NCBI GenBank assembly: GCA_041685075.1 | Contig: JAWLGN010000168.1 | Coordinates: 1 to 11,818, forward strand | Length of the DNA: 11,818 bases | Origin: JAMCRM01 sp041685075 | GTDB taxonomy: Bacteria > Acidobacteriota > Terriglobia > Bryobacterales > Bryobacteraceae | Reading direction: 5' to 3' | Shown here: piece after piece, positions 1-8,083 of the stretch | Numbering within the stretch: the stretch's first letter is position 1 | Layout: each line of letters begins with the position of its first letter | Position numbers and translations under genes: made by a program | Notes under the pieces: model-generated | What the model saw: the letters and a program-made list of their open reading frames with translations, nothing else | Told to the model about the DNA's origin: nothing | The model's database searches: none

Positions 1-1073
<1,073 letters not shown>

Positions 1074-1092
<19 letters not shown>

Positions 1093-1631
1093 GTCCCTTC
1101 GGAGGTGTTCACCCGGATCTTTTCGCCCGTGCTGATGAACGGCGGCACCTGCACCACCAGCCCGGTTTCCAGCTTGGCGGGCTTGGTCACGTTGGATACC
1201 GTGGCGCCGCGCAGCCCGGGTTCGGTCTCCACTACCGTCAGGTCCACCGTGGCGGGCAGTTCCACGCTGAGGGGCTTGCCTTCGTGGAATTCCACCGTCA
1301 CCCGAAGCTGCGGAATCAGGTAGCTGATGCCGTCGCCCAGGATGTCGCGGGTGAGGTGAATCTGCTCGAAGCTCTCGGTGTTCATGAAGTAGTAGTACTC
1401 GCCGTCGTCGTACAGGTACTCGAACTCCTGCTCATCCAGCACGGCCCGCTCGACGCGGTCTTCCGAAGAGAAGCGGTGCTCGATCATAGACCCGCTGCGG
1501 AGGCTCCTCATCTTGGCTTGCACGAATCCCCGCAGGTTGCCGGGCGTCCGGTGGTTGACGCTGAATATCGAGAAAAGCTCGTTGTTGAACTTGATCACCA
1601 TGCCGGGACGCAACTGGGTCGCTGAAATCAT
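1074..1631 (-). CDS. efp: Translation elongation factor P
   Basis: EF-P binds stalled ribosomes next to the P-site tRNA and promotes peptide bonds at polyproline stretches. The 185-residue product has the usual length and the three-domain layout: a KOW-like N-domain (about 1-65), an OB domain, and a C-terminal OB domain with the signature around V-E-T-E-P-G-L-R-G-A-T and V-V-Q-V-P-P-F-I-S-T-G-E-K-I-R-V-N-T. The tip loop reads T-P-G-N-L-R-G-F, so residue 32 is Asn where E. coli has the beta-lysylated Lys34 and Pseudomonas the rhamnosylated Arg32. The ATG at 1631 is supported by an AAAGGAG ten bases upstream. The gene diverges from the metallophosphoesterase gene and converges on selA with a 19-base stop-end overlap. 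No modification gene (epmA, epmB, earP) is seen in the window. Confidence 0.96.
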
Positions 1632-1641
1632 CTAAGTCAAA

Positions 1642-1648
1642 CTCCTTT
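1642..1648 (-). promoter_or_regulatory. Shine-Dalgarno of efp
   Basis: AAAGGAG on the minus strand, with 10 bases between it and the ATG at 1631. It fixes the efp start and contrasts with the neighbouring metallophosphoesterase gene, which has no such site. Confidence 0.7.
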
Positions 1649-1661
1649 GGGTTCAACAACA

Positions 1662-1667
1662 AGTATA
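1662..1667 (-). promoter_or_regulatory. Candidate -10 box of efp
   Basis: TATACT on the minus strand in the 59-base divergent gap. A transcript starting about 7 bases downstream would have a leader of roughly 22 bases carrying the efp Shine-Dalgarno. No convincing -35 hexamer was found at 16-18 bases, so this is inference from the -10 match and position only. Confidence 0.35.
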
Positions 1668-1677
1668 CCGCGGGCTG

Positions 1678-1683
1678 TACAAT
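1678..1683 (+). promoter_or_regulatory. Candidate -10 box giving a leaderless metallophosphoesterase transcript
   Basis: TACAAT followed by 7 bases and then the GTG at 1691. With normal -10 to start spacing, transcription would begin at or next to the first base of the start codon. No Shine-Dalgarno is present before that codon. No clear -35 was found. The same arrangement recurs before the UroD-like gene at 10827-10832. Confidence 0.4.
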
Positions 1684-1690
1684 CGTTCCT

Positions 1691-2287
1691 GTGAAGCTGC
1701 TGGTGTTTTCGGATATTCACGGGGACCTCCGGGCATTGGGGCAGATTGCCGCCGCGGAGGCCGATGCCTACATCTGCGCGGGCGACCTGGCCACCTGGAG
1801 CCGCGGGCTGGAGGATTGCGCGCGGGTGCTCGCCCCCCTCGGCGAGCGCCTCTACATGCTGCCCGGCAATCATGAGACAGCCGCCCAGGTGGCCGGCGTC
1901 TGCCAGCGCTACGGCTTCCACGACCTGCACGGCAAATCCGTCGAGATGGGCGGCTATTACGTGGCCGGCCTGGGCTACTCCAACCCCACACCGTTCGACA
2001 CGCCGGGCGAGTACAGCGAGACGGAACTGGCCGCGCGCCTGGCGGGCTTCGCCGGCCTCCGGCCGCTGGTGCTCATCTGCCACGCGCCCCCGCGCGACAC
2101 ACCGCTCGACCGCATCCGCGACGGGGTGCATGCCGGCTCCACCGCGGTGCGGGATTTCATCCAAGCCGAGCAGCCGGAGTGGTTCCTCTGCGGCCACATC
2201 CACGAAGCCGCCGGTGTGCGCACCGAAATCGGCCGCACCCGCTGCGCCAACGCCGGAAAACGCGGGTATTTGCTAGAATTGAAATAG
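1691..2287 (+). CDS. Calcineurin-like metallophosphoesterase
   Basis: A 198-residue cytoplasmic protein with the full metallophosphoesterase motif set: S-D-I-H-G (Asp8, His10), A-G-D-L (Asp32), P-G-N-H-E (Asn60, His61), C-H-A-P-P (His131) and C-G-H-I-H-E (His169, His171). These residues bind the two catalytic metals in the family. The substrate cannot be told from sequence; small stand-alone members cleave phosphodiesters or phosphomonoesters, and the compact size resembles YfcE/Icc-like proteins. The start is taken as GTG at 1691 because the protein then begins M-K-L-L-V-F-S-D-I-H, typical for the family. It has no signal peptide. It ends 12 bases before prfB, so the two may share a transcript, although a possible separate prfB promoter lies in its 3' end. 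It diverges from efp. Confidence 0.88.
   Translation: MKLLVFSDIHGDLRALGQIAAAEADAYICAGDLATWSRGLEDCARVLAPLGERLYMLPGNHETAAQVAGVCQRYGFHDLHGKSVEMGGYYVAGLGYSNPTPFDTPGEYSETELAARLAGFAGLRPLVLICHAPPRDTPLDRIRDGVHAGSTAVRDFIQAEQPEWFLCGHIHEAAGVRTEIGRTRCANAGKRGYLLELK
2271..2279 (+). promoter_or_regulatory. Candidate extended -10 promoter for prfB
   Basis: TGCTAGAAT matches an extended -10 (TG-n-TAnnnT) inside the last codons of the metallophosphoesterase gene. A start about 7 bases downstream would give a leader of roughly 15 bases before the prfB ATG at 2300. No -35 match was seen. Weak evidence. Confidence 0.3.
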
Positions 2288-2299
2288 CTTACAACACAT

Positions 2300-3431
2300 A
2301 TGGTCGAAGAACTGGAACGCCGATACAGTCCCCTCCGCGAACAGGCCCTGGCCGTGCGGAGGTATCTTTGACGCCCCCAAACAGAAGACTCAACTAGAGG
2401 AAATCGAGCGGCAGGTGGCCGCCCCGGATTTCTGGAACCGGCCCGACCAAAGCCAGAAGGTGATGCAGCAGCGCAAGCGGCTGGAAGAGGCGCTGGAGAA
2501 CGACCGCCATATTGCCTCCCTCACCGAGGACCTCGACACGCTCTTCGAACTCGCCCGCGAGGGAGAAGACGTGGAGGCCGATATCGAGCGCGAACTCGAG
2601 GCCTTCAGCCAGCGCCTGGAGAAGCTCGAAACCGCCATGCTGCTCTCCGGCGAAAACGACGCCCGCGGCGCCATCGTTACCATCCATCCCGGAGCCGGCG
2701 GCACGGAAAGCCAGGACTGGGCCGAGATGCTCATGCGCATGTACCTGCGCTGGGCCGAGCGCGAGGACTTCAAAACCGTCATCACGGACCGGCTGGAGGG
2801 CGAGGGCGCGGGCATCAAGTCCGTCACCTTCGAAGTGGACGGAGAGAACGCCTACGGGCTGCTGCAATCGGAAATCGGGGTGCACCGGCTGGTCCGCATC
2901 TCGCCGTTCGATTCCAACGCGCGGCGCCACACCTCCTTCGCCTCCGTCTTCGTCTACCCGCAGGTAGACGACGAGATTAAGATCGACATCCGTCTCGATG
3001 ACTTGCGCATAGACACTTTCCGCTCCTCGGGCGCGGGGGGACAGCACGTCAACATGACCGACTCGGCGGTGCGCATTACCCACTACCCCACGGGCATCGT
3101 GGTGCAGTGCCAGAACGAGCGCTCCCAGCACAAGAACCGCGACAGCGCCATGAAGCAGTTGAAGGCCCGGCTCTATGAACTGGAGCTGGAGAAGAAGCGC
3201 GCCGAGGCCCGCAAGACCGAGGATTCCAAGCTGGACATCGACTTCGGCAGCCAGATTCGCAGCTACGTACTGGCGCCCTACAGGATGATCAAGGACCACC
3301 GCACCAAGCTCGCCATAGGCGACGTGGATAGTGTGCTGGAAGGGGACCTGTCCCCCCTCATCCACGCCTACCTGGTCTGGCGGAAGACGGGCAAGACGGC
3401 GGGCGACGGTAAGGGCGAGTTGCCGGAGTGA
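2300..3431 (+). CDS. prfB: Peptide chain release factor 2, expressed by programmed +1 frameshift
   Basis: RF2 recognises UGA and UAA stop codons and triggers release of the finished protein. Translation starts at ATG 2300, runs 23 codons to CTT 2366-2368, meets in-frame TGA 2369-2371, and must slip +1 to continue with GAC at 2370 through to TGA 3429-3431. The joined product is 376 residues, normal for RF2; the junction R-R-Y-L/D-A-P-K-Q aligns with E. coli R-G-Y-L/D-Y-D-A-K. The stop-recognition tripeptide Ser201-Pro-Phe and the catalytic Gly246-Gly-Gln248 in R-S-S-G-A-G-G-Q-H-V-N are present. S-P-F rather than P-x-T separates it from RF1. No good Shine-Dalgarno precedes ATG 2300. The stop overlaps the sua5 start (GTGA), implying translational coupling. 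Confidence 0.96.
2357..2372 (+). promoter_or_regulatory. prfB programmed +1 frameshift site
   Basis: The bases read CGG AGG TAT CTT TGA C. This has the three known parts of the RF2 autoregulatory site: a Shine-Dalgarno-like GGAGG three bases before the slippery codon, CTT as the slip codon (tRNA moves to TTT), and a TGA stop in the poor C context. When RF2 is scarce the ribosome pauses and shifts +1; when RF2 is abundant it terminates after 23 codons. The layout matches the E. coli site apart from the exact SD bases. Confidence 0.95.
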
Positions 3432-4339
3432 GCGGTACTGTAGCGGAGGCGGCCGCGTGGCTGCGTCGCGGCGGCCTGGTCGCTTTCCCCACCGAAACCG
3501 TCTACGGCTTGGGCGCCGATGCCCTGAACGCGGCGGCGGTGGAGCGCATCTTCGCGGTCAAGGGCCGGCCCAAGACCAGTCCCCTGATCGTCCATGCAGA
3601 CTCGGCCGCCATGGCGCGGGAACTGGCGCGCGAATGGCCGCCGGAGGCCGAGGAACTGGCGCGGCGCTACTGGCCCGGGCCCCTCACCCTGGTGGTGCGG
3701 AAGCATCCCCGCATTCCCGGCGTGGTGACTGCCGGCCTGGACACCGTGGGGCTGCGGGTGCCGGCGCATCCGCTGGCGCAGGAGTTGATCCGGGTGGCGG
3801 GGCTGCCGGTGGCGGCGCCCAGCGCGAACCGCTTCTCCCAGCTCTCCCCCACTACCGCGGAGCACGTGCGGGCATCGCTCGGCAAAGACGTGGACTACAT
3901 TCTGGATGGCGGGCCCGCCGCGGTGGGGATCGAATCGGTGGTGCTCTCGGTGGCGGAAAAACCGGCGGTGCTGTTCCGCCCCGGGGTGATTCCGGCGCCG
4001 GAGCTGGAGGAGGTCACCGGCCCGCTGCGGCAGCCCTCGGGCGCCGGTGTGGGTCCCGACGCCTCGCCCGGCATGCGCCCGCGCCACTACCGCCCCGCCA
4101 CCCCGCTCTACCTGGGGCACGTGCCCGCTCGAGGCCGCGGCTTCCGGCTGCTCATCCAAGGCGCGGCCGAAGGAGCCGCGTTGCGGATGCCCGCCGACCC
4201 GCGCGGCTACGCGGCCATCCTCTACGCCGTGCTCCATAGCGCGGACGGCCAGGGGTTCGATTGGATTGCTGTGGAAATGCCTCCCGATACGCCCGCCTGG
4301 GCGGGCGTGCTCGACCGCCTCCGCCGCGCCGCTACTTGA
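3428..4339 (+). CDS. sua5: Sua5/YrdC-family L-threonylcarbamoyladenylate synthase
   Basis: Makes threonylcarbamoyl-AMP from threonine, bicarbonate and ATP, the first step of t6A formation at A37 of ANN-decoding tRNAs; acts with TsaD/TsaB/TsaE, which are not in the window. The 303-residue product has the YrdC domain (about 1-200): P-T-E-T-V-Y-G-L-G at 21-29, K-G-R-P-K-T-S-P-L at 45-53, P-S-A-N at 130-133 and I-E-S-V-V at 167-171. The linker S-P-G-M-R-P-R-H-Y-R-P (212-222) and about 80 further residues form the Sua5 C-terminal domain, making this the long two-domain Sua5 (TsaC2) type and not the short TsaC. The GTG start overlaps the prfB stop by 4 bases. The stop end overlaps the convergent prepilin gene by 8 bases. 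Confidence 0.95.
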   Translation: MSGTVAEAAAWLRRGGLVAFPTETVYGLGADALNAAAVERIFAVKGRPKTSPLIVHADSAAMARELAREWPPEAEELARRYWPGPLTLVVRKHPRIPGVVTAGLDTVGLRVPAHPLAQELIRVAGLPVAAPSANRFSQLSPTTAEHVRASLGKDVDYILDGGPAAVGIESVVLSVAEKPAVLFRPGVIPAPELEEVTGPLRQPSGAGVGPDASPGMRPRHYRPATPLYLGHVPARGRGFRLLIQGAAEGAALRMPADPRGYAAILYAVLHSADGQGFDWIAVEMPPDTPAWAGVLDRLRRAAT

Positions 4340-4805
4340 TCTCGCTGCTTTTCTCGGTTGCCGGCTCCTGCCCGTAGTTCTCCCGGATCACCAGTGACTG
4401 GTCGGAGAAGAATGTGCGGCTGCCGGTGGAGTTGAATACCGAAGGGCTGGCGTTGATGGTGTAACCCAGCGGAGAGGCCGCCAGGACGAACTTATAGCCG
4501 CCCTTCTCGCCGCTGGCCAGGTCTCCGGGAATCAGGTCCGCGCTGGACGCGTTCACCGATCCGCTGACCGGGGGGCCCAACTCGGCCAGCGAGGCCGCAT
4601 ATCTGCCGAACTGGCTGAAGTACTGGGTCTGGGCGGTGTGGATCGTCCGGATGTGGCTGATGGCCGCGGTCTCCTGCGCGTACATGCGGGCGCGGTTGAG
4701 TTTCGGCAGCGCGATGGTGGCGATAATCAGAATGATCGCGATGACGATCAGCAGCTCGATGAGCGAAAAGCCTCTGGCTCTCCACCCCTTTCCCTTGCGG
4801 TTCAT
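4332..4805 (-). CDS. Type IV prepilin-like protein (N-terminal cleavage/methylation motif)
   Basis: A 157-residue class with a 12-residue basic leader ending in Gly12, followed by F-S-L-I-E-L-L-I-V. Prepilin peptidase should cut after Gly12 and methylate Phe13. Glu17 is the conserved Glu5 of the mature protein and Pro34 the conserved Pro22; residues 13-34 form the hydrophobic membrane/assembly helix. The mature protein is about 145 residues with no cysteine, so it lacks the disulfide loop of many major pilins. The globular part is rich in Ser, Thr and Gly. The ATG at 4805 is chosen over an upstream in-frame TTG (4826) because AGGAG lies 8 bases before it. It sits 29 bases after kdsA and may share its transcript. 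It could be a minor pilin, a major pilin or a type II secretion pseudopilin; sequence alone does not decide. No assembly genes are nearby. Confidence 0.9.
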   Translation of the reverse strand: MNRKGKGWRARGFSLIELLIVIAIILIIATIALPKLNRARMYAQETAAISHIRTIHTAQTQYFSQFGRYAASLAELGPPVSGSVNASSADLIPGDLASGEKGGYKFVLAASPLGYTINASPSVFNSTGSRTFFSDQSLVIRENYGQEPATEKSSEIK

Positions 4806-4813
4806 GCGGAGTT

Positions 4814-4818
4814 CTCCT
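4814..4818 (-). promoter_or_regulatory. Shine-Dalgarno of the prepilin gene
   Basis: AGGAG on the minus strand, 8 bases before ATG 4805. It decides the start: beginning at the upstream in-frame TTG would put this site inside the coding region and make the leader 19 residues. Confidence 0.7.
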
Positions 4819-4834
4819 AAATACAATTGACGCC

Positions 4835-5653
4835 TCAGCCGGGCGGCGCGTGCAGGAAATCGGCCTTGACCAGCCGGTCGATGGCCCGGAGGCGCCGCAG
4901 CAGTTCGGGCAAGTCTTTCAAATCCAAAGAGTTGGCGCCGTCGGAGAGGGCCTCGGCGGGGCGGTCGTGGACTTCTATGAACAGCCCGTCGATCCCTACC
5001 GCTACGGCGGAGCGGGCCAGCGGCTCGATGTACTGCGGCTGCCCGCCGGAGGCCGCTGCGCCGGCGCCCGGAAGCTGCACGCTGTGGGTGGCGTCGAAGA
5101 TCACGGGCCAGCCTCCCTGCCGCATGATGGCTAGGCCGCGCATGTCCACCACCAGGTTGTTATAGCCGAAGGCGGTTCCGCGCTCGGTGAGCAGCACCCG
5201 GGTGTTTCCCGTAGAGACGACCTTCTCGACGGCGTAGTGGATGTCGTGCGGTGCCAGAAACTGGCCCTTCTTGATGTTGACCATGCGGCCTGTGCGGCCG
5301 GCGGCCAGCAACAGGTCGGTCTGGCGGCAGAGATACGCGGGGATCTGGAGAATGTCAGCCACTTCGGCGGCGGGCTCGGCCTGCGCCGGCTCGTGGATGT
5401 CGGTGAGGACGGTGAAGCCGGCGGCCTTCACGCGCTTCAGGATGCGCAATCCTTCTTTCAATCCGGGCCCGCGGTAGCCGCTCAGGCTGGTGCGGTTGGC
5501 CTTGTCGAAAGAGGCTTTGAAAACGTATGGCCCGGCGATCTCGCCGATGGCGCGCGCCATGCGGAGCACGTGCTCTTCGCTTTCGATGACGCAGGGGCCG
5601 GCGATCAGCACCAGCGGCTGGCCGCGCCCGAAGCTCTCGAACTCAATCGCCAC
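4835..5653 (-). CDS. kdsA: 3-deoxy-8-phosphooctulonate (KDO-8-P) synthase, metal-dependent type
   Basis: Condenses phosphoenolpyruvate with arabinose-5-phosphate to KDO-8-phosphate, for the inner core of lipopolysaccharide. The 272-residue product carries F-K-A-S-F-D-K-A-N-R, R-G-P-G-L, D-I-H-E-P, R-Q-T-D-L and F-G-Y-N-N-L-V-V-D-M. The A-G-P-C-V-I-E-S motif has Cys21 where the metal-free E. coli enzyme has Asn26. With His190, Glu227 and Asp238 this gives the four metal ligands of the Aquifex-type enzyme, so it should need a divalent metal. The start is GTG 5653, which places M-A-I-E-F just before the first strand and overlaps the pyrG stop by 11 bases. A longer open frame to 5734 runs inside pyrG and is not homologous sequence. 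No separate Shine-Dalgarno is evident, consistent with translational coupling. Confidence 0.95.
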   Translation of the reverse strand: MAIEFESFGRGQPLVLIAGPCVIESEEHVLRMARAIGEIAGPYVFKASFDKANRTSLSGYRGPGLKEGLRILKRVKAAGFTVLTDIHEPAQAEPAAEVADILQIPAYLCRQTDLLLAAGRTGRMVNIKKGQFLAPHDIHYAVEKVVSTGNTRVLLTERGTAFGYNNLVVDMRGLAIMRQGGWPVIFDATHSVQLPGAGAAASGGQPQYIEPLARSAVAVGIDGLFIEVHDRPAEALSDGANSLDLKDLPELLRRLRAIDRLVKADFLHAPPG

Positions 5654-7292
5654 GGCTGTACTGGGGTTCCCGCGTTTCGACGGCCGAGAGACGCCTCTGC
5701 CGCTGCTCGTAGGCCGCGCCGATGAAGGCGACAAACAACGGGTGCGGCTCGAGCGGCTTGCTCTTGAACTCGGGGTGGAACTGGCATCCCAGGAACCAGG
5801 GGTGATCGGGAAGCTCGCAGATCTCCACGTAGGTGCCGTCCGGCGTTTCGCCGGTGATGCGCAGGCCGGCCGCGGTGAGCCGCTGCTCGTACTCGCGGTT
5901 GAACTCGTAGCGGTGGCGGTGTCGCTCGCTGATCTCGCGCACGCCGTAAGCGCGGTGCGCCAAGCTGCCCTCGGCCAGTATGCACGGCCAGGCGCCCAGC
6001 CGCATGGTGCCGCCCAGTTCGTCGATGCCCTTCAACTCGCGCAGCTTGAAGATGACGCGGTCGGGCGTGCCGGCATCGAATTCCGTGGAATCGGCCCGCT
6101 CCAGCCCGCAGACGTGGCGTGCGAACTCGATCACCATGGTCTGCATGCCCAGGCAGATCCCGAAGTAGGGCACGCGGCGCTCGCGGGCGAAGCGGATGGC
6201 GTGGATCATGCCCTTGATGCCGCGCTTGCCGAAGCCGCCGGGGACCAGGATGGCGTCGTAGCCCTCAAGCCGCCGCTCCCATCCATCGCTCTCCAGGTCT
6301 TCGGCGTCGATCCACTCGATGTGCACTTTCAGGCGGTGCGCTACCCCGCCGTGCAGCAGCGCCTCCTTCAGGCTCTTGTAGGAATCTTCGTACTCGACGT
6401 ACTTGCCGACCAGGGCGATGCGGACCTCGCCGGTGGGATGGCGCATGCGGTCCAGCATCTCCTCCCAGCGGGTGAGGTCGCGCGGCCGCGGCGCCTCCAG
6501 GTTTAGCAGCCGCAGGACCATGTCGTCGACGCCCTCTGCGGCGAACGTCACGGGAAGCTCGTAGACCGATGCCACGTCGCGGGCGCTGATGACGGCCTGT
6601 TTATCCACGTCGCAGAAGAGTGCGATCTTCTCCTTCATCTCCTGCGGAAGGAAGCGCTCGGAGCGGCAGAGCAGGATATCCGGCTGGATACCGATGGCGC
6701 GTAATTCTTTCACGCTGTGCTGGGTGGGCTTGGTCTTCAGCTCCTGCGCGGCGGCGATCCAGGGCACCAGGGTGACGTGGACGAAAATCACGTTGTCGCG
6801 CCCCAGTTCGTGGCGCATCTGACGGATGGCCTCCAGGAACGGCAGGGACTCGATATCCCCCACGGTCCCGCCGATTTCCACGATCACCACGTCGGCGTCG
6901 GATGATACCTTCTTCACCGCGGCCTTGATCTCGTTGGTGACGTGAGGAATCACCTGCACGGTTTTGCCCAGGTAGTCGCCGCGGCGTTCGCGCGAAATGA
7001 TGCGCTCGTAGATGCGTCCGGAGGTGAGGTTATTATCCCGCGTGAGGCGGGCATGGGTGAAGCGCTCGTAGTGGCCCAGGTCGAGGTCGGTCTCGGCGCC
7101 GTCGTCGGTGACGAAAACCTCTCCGTGCTGGAAGGGGCTCATGGTGCCCGGATCGACGTTCAGGTAGGGATCGAATTTTTGCAGCGTGACGCGCAGCCCG
7201 CGGCTTTCCAGCAGACAGCCGATGGAGGCGGCGCCGATCCCCTTGCCCAGGGAGGAGACCACGCCGCCGGTCACGAAGATGTATTTAGGCAT
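5643..7292 (-). CDS. pyrG: CTP synthase
   Basis: Converts UTP, glutamine and ATP to CTP. The 549-residue product is the normal length and has the N-terminal synthetase domain with F-V-T-G-G-V-V-S-S-L-G-K-G (residues 6-18), D-P-Y-L-N-V-D-P-G-T-M and I-G-G-T-V-G-D-I-E-S. The C-terminal glutamine amidotransferase domain has nucleophile Cys380 in G-I-C-L-G-M-Q and His506/Glu508 in F-H-P-E-F. ATG 7292 gives the canonical M-P-K-Y-I-F start and overlaps the kdsB stop by 8 bases; an upstream TTG would only add 8 residues. The gene lies between kdsB and kdsA in an overlapping operon. This order makes metabolic sense because KdsB consumes CTP. Confidence 0.97.
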   Translation of the reverse strand: MPKYIFVTGGVVSSLGKGIGAASIGCLLESRGLRVTLQKFDPYLNVDPGTMSPFQHGEVFVTDDGAETDLDLGHYERFTHARLTRDNNLTSGRIYERIISRERRGDYLGKTVQVIPHVTNEIKAAVKKVSSDADVVIVEIGGTVGDIESLPFLEAIRQMRHELGRDNVIFVHVTLVPWIAAAQELKTKPTQHSVKELRAIGIQPDILLCRSERFLPQEMKEKIALFCDVDKQAVISARDVASVYELPVTFAAEGVDDMVLRLLNLEAPRPRDLTRWEEMLDRMRHPTGEVRIALVGKYVEYEDSYKSLKEALLHGGVAHRLKVHIEWIDAEDLESDGWERRLEGYDAILVPGGFGKRGIKGMIHAIRFARERRVPYFGICLGMQTMVIEFARHVCGLERADSTEFDAGTPDRVIFKLRELKGIDELGGTMRLGAWPCILAEGSLAHRAYGVREISERHRHRYEFNREYEQRLTAAGLRITGETPDGTYVEICELPDHPWFLGCQFHPEFKSKPLEPHPLFVAFIGAAYEQRQRRLSAVETREPQYSRGD

Positions 7293-8034
7293 AAGGTTTG
7301 GCGGTTGTGAGATCAAATAGACGGGAGACCCTTTCCAGGTCGGCGGGGGTATCGACCCCGAGGGACTCGTACTCGGTTTCCACCACCCGGATGGGGTGGC
7401 CGTTCTCCAGCGCCCGTAACTGTTCCAGCCGCTCCGCCTGTTCCAGCGGGCCGACCGGAAGGTCGGGGTAAGCCAGCAGGAAATCGCGGCGGTAGACGTA
7501 CAGGCCGATGTGCTTGAAATGCGCAGCCGGCTCCGCGCCGCGGGTGTAGGGGATGCGGGAGCGCGAGAAATAAATGGCGTTGCCGTTGTGCGCGGTGACG
7601 ACCTTCACCACGTTCGGGTCGTCGATTTCGGCGGGGTCTTCGATGCGCTTCTTGAGGGTGCCCATGGGGATGGAGCCGTCGCCGGCGAGCGGCAGGATGG
7701 CTGCGTCGATGGCCGCCGGGTCGATGAGCGGCTCGTCGCCCTGAATGTTGACGATGATATCGGCCTCGGTGGATGCGGCCACCTCGGCGACGCGGTCGGT
7801 CCCGGACAGGTGGTCGCCGCGCGTCATCCGCACCGGGGCCCCGAAACGACGCGCCTCTTCGTATATGCGCCGGTCATCAGTGGCAATCGTCATGCTGGTG
7901 AGATAGCGAGATAAGGAGGCCCTTTCAAACACATGTTGCAACATGGTTTTCGAACCGATGCGGGCGAGGGCTTTGCCGGGAAACCGGGAGGATGCGAAGC
8001 GCGCAGGAATAACCCCGAGGATTTTACGCGGCAC
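7285..8034 (-). CDS. kdsB: 3-deoxy-manno-octulosonate cytidylyltransferase (CMP-KDO synthetase)
   Basis: Activates KDO with CTP to CMP-KDO, the donor for KDO addition to lipid A. Motifs seen are I-P-A-R-F-A-S-S-R-F-P-G-K (nucleotide loop), A-T-D-D, T-R-G-D-H-L-S-G-T-D-R, N-I-Q-G-D-E-P-L (metal and CTP binding), Y-F-S-R-S-R-I-P-Y and G-V-D-T-P-A-D-L-E-R-V near the end. From GTG 8034 the product is 249 residues (E. coli KdsB 248), beginning M-P-R-K-I-L-G-V-I-P-A-R. In-frame GTG codons at 8049 and 8067 would add 5 or 11 residues; they are possible but go beyond the usual N-terminus, and a -10-like box lies across this stretch. First gene of the kdsB-pyrG-kdsA operon; diverges from the first VWA gene. 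Confidence 0.94.
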   Translation of the reverse strand: MPRKILGVIPARFASSRFPGKALARIGSKTMLQHVFERASLSRYLTSMTIATDDRRIYEEARRFGAPVRMTRGDHLSGTDRVAEVAASTEADIIVNIQGDEPLIDPAAIDAAILPLAGDGSIPMGTLKKRIEDPAEIDDPNVVKVVTAHNGNAIYFSRSRIPYTRGAEPAAHFKHIGLYVYRRDFLLAYPDLPVGPLEQAERLEQLRALENGHPIRVVETEYESLGVDTPADLERVSRLFDLTTAKPYA

Positions 8035-8039
8035 GAACG

Positions 8040-8048
8040 ATTTTATCA
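8040..8048 (-). promoter_or_regulatory. Candidate extended -10 promoter of the kdsB operon
   Basis: TGATAAAAT on the minus strand fits TG-n-TAnnnT. Only 5 bases separate it from GTG 8034, so the transcript may begin at or within a base or two of that start codon. If used, it excludes the longer GTG starts at 8049 and 8067. No -35 match was found. Confidence 0.35.
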
Positions 8049-8083
8049 CGAAACCGCTGTGATACACTCGAAAAAGAAGGGCC

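Noticed and set aside
2369..2371. In-frame TGA in prfB as a pseudogene mutation or a selenocysteine codon, given selA nearby
   Set aside because: The exact SD-like element, CTT slip codon and TGA-C context match the RF2 frameshift site, and a +1 shift restores a full RF2.
2394..3365. 323-codon minus-strand frame opposite prfB
   Set aside because: It is antisense to a highly conserved release factor and has no motif of its own.
3331..4239. 302-codon plus-strand frame overlapping sua5 in another frame
   Set aside because: Arg/Gly/Ala-rich out-of-frame translation; the sua5 frame holds all family motifs.
4806..4826. TTG start for the prepilin adding 7 residues
   Set aside because: The added codons contain the Shine-Dalgarno for ATG 4805, and the shorter leader is typical of prepilins.
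5654..5734. 27-residue N-terminal extension of kdsA
   Set aside because: The extra residues are out-of-frame pyrG sequence with no similarity to KdsA; GTG 5653 gives a normal N-terminus.
5490..6506. 338-codon plus-strand frame opposite pyrG and kdsA
   Set aside because: Antisense shadow; pyrG is certain from its catalytic motifs and length.
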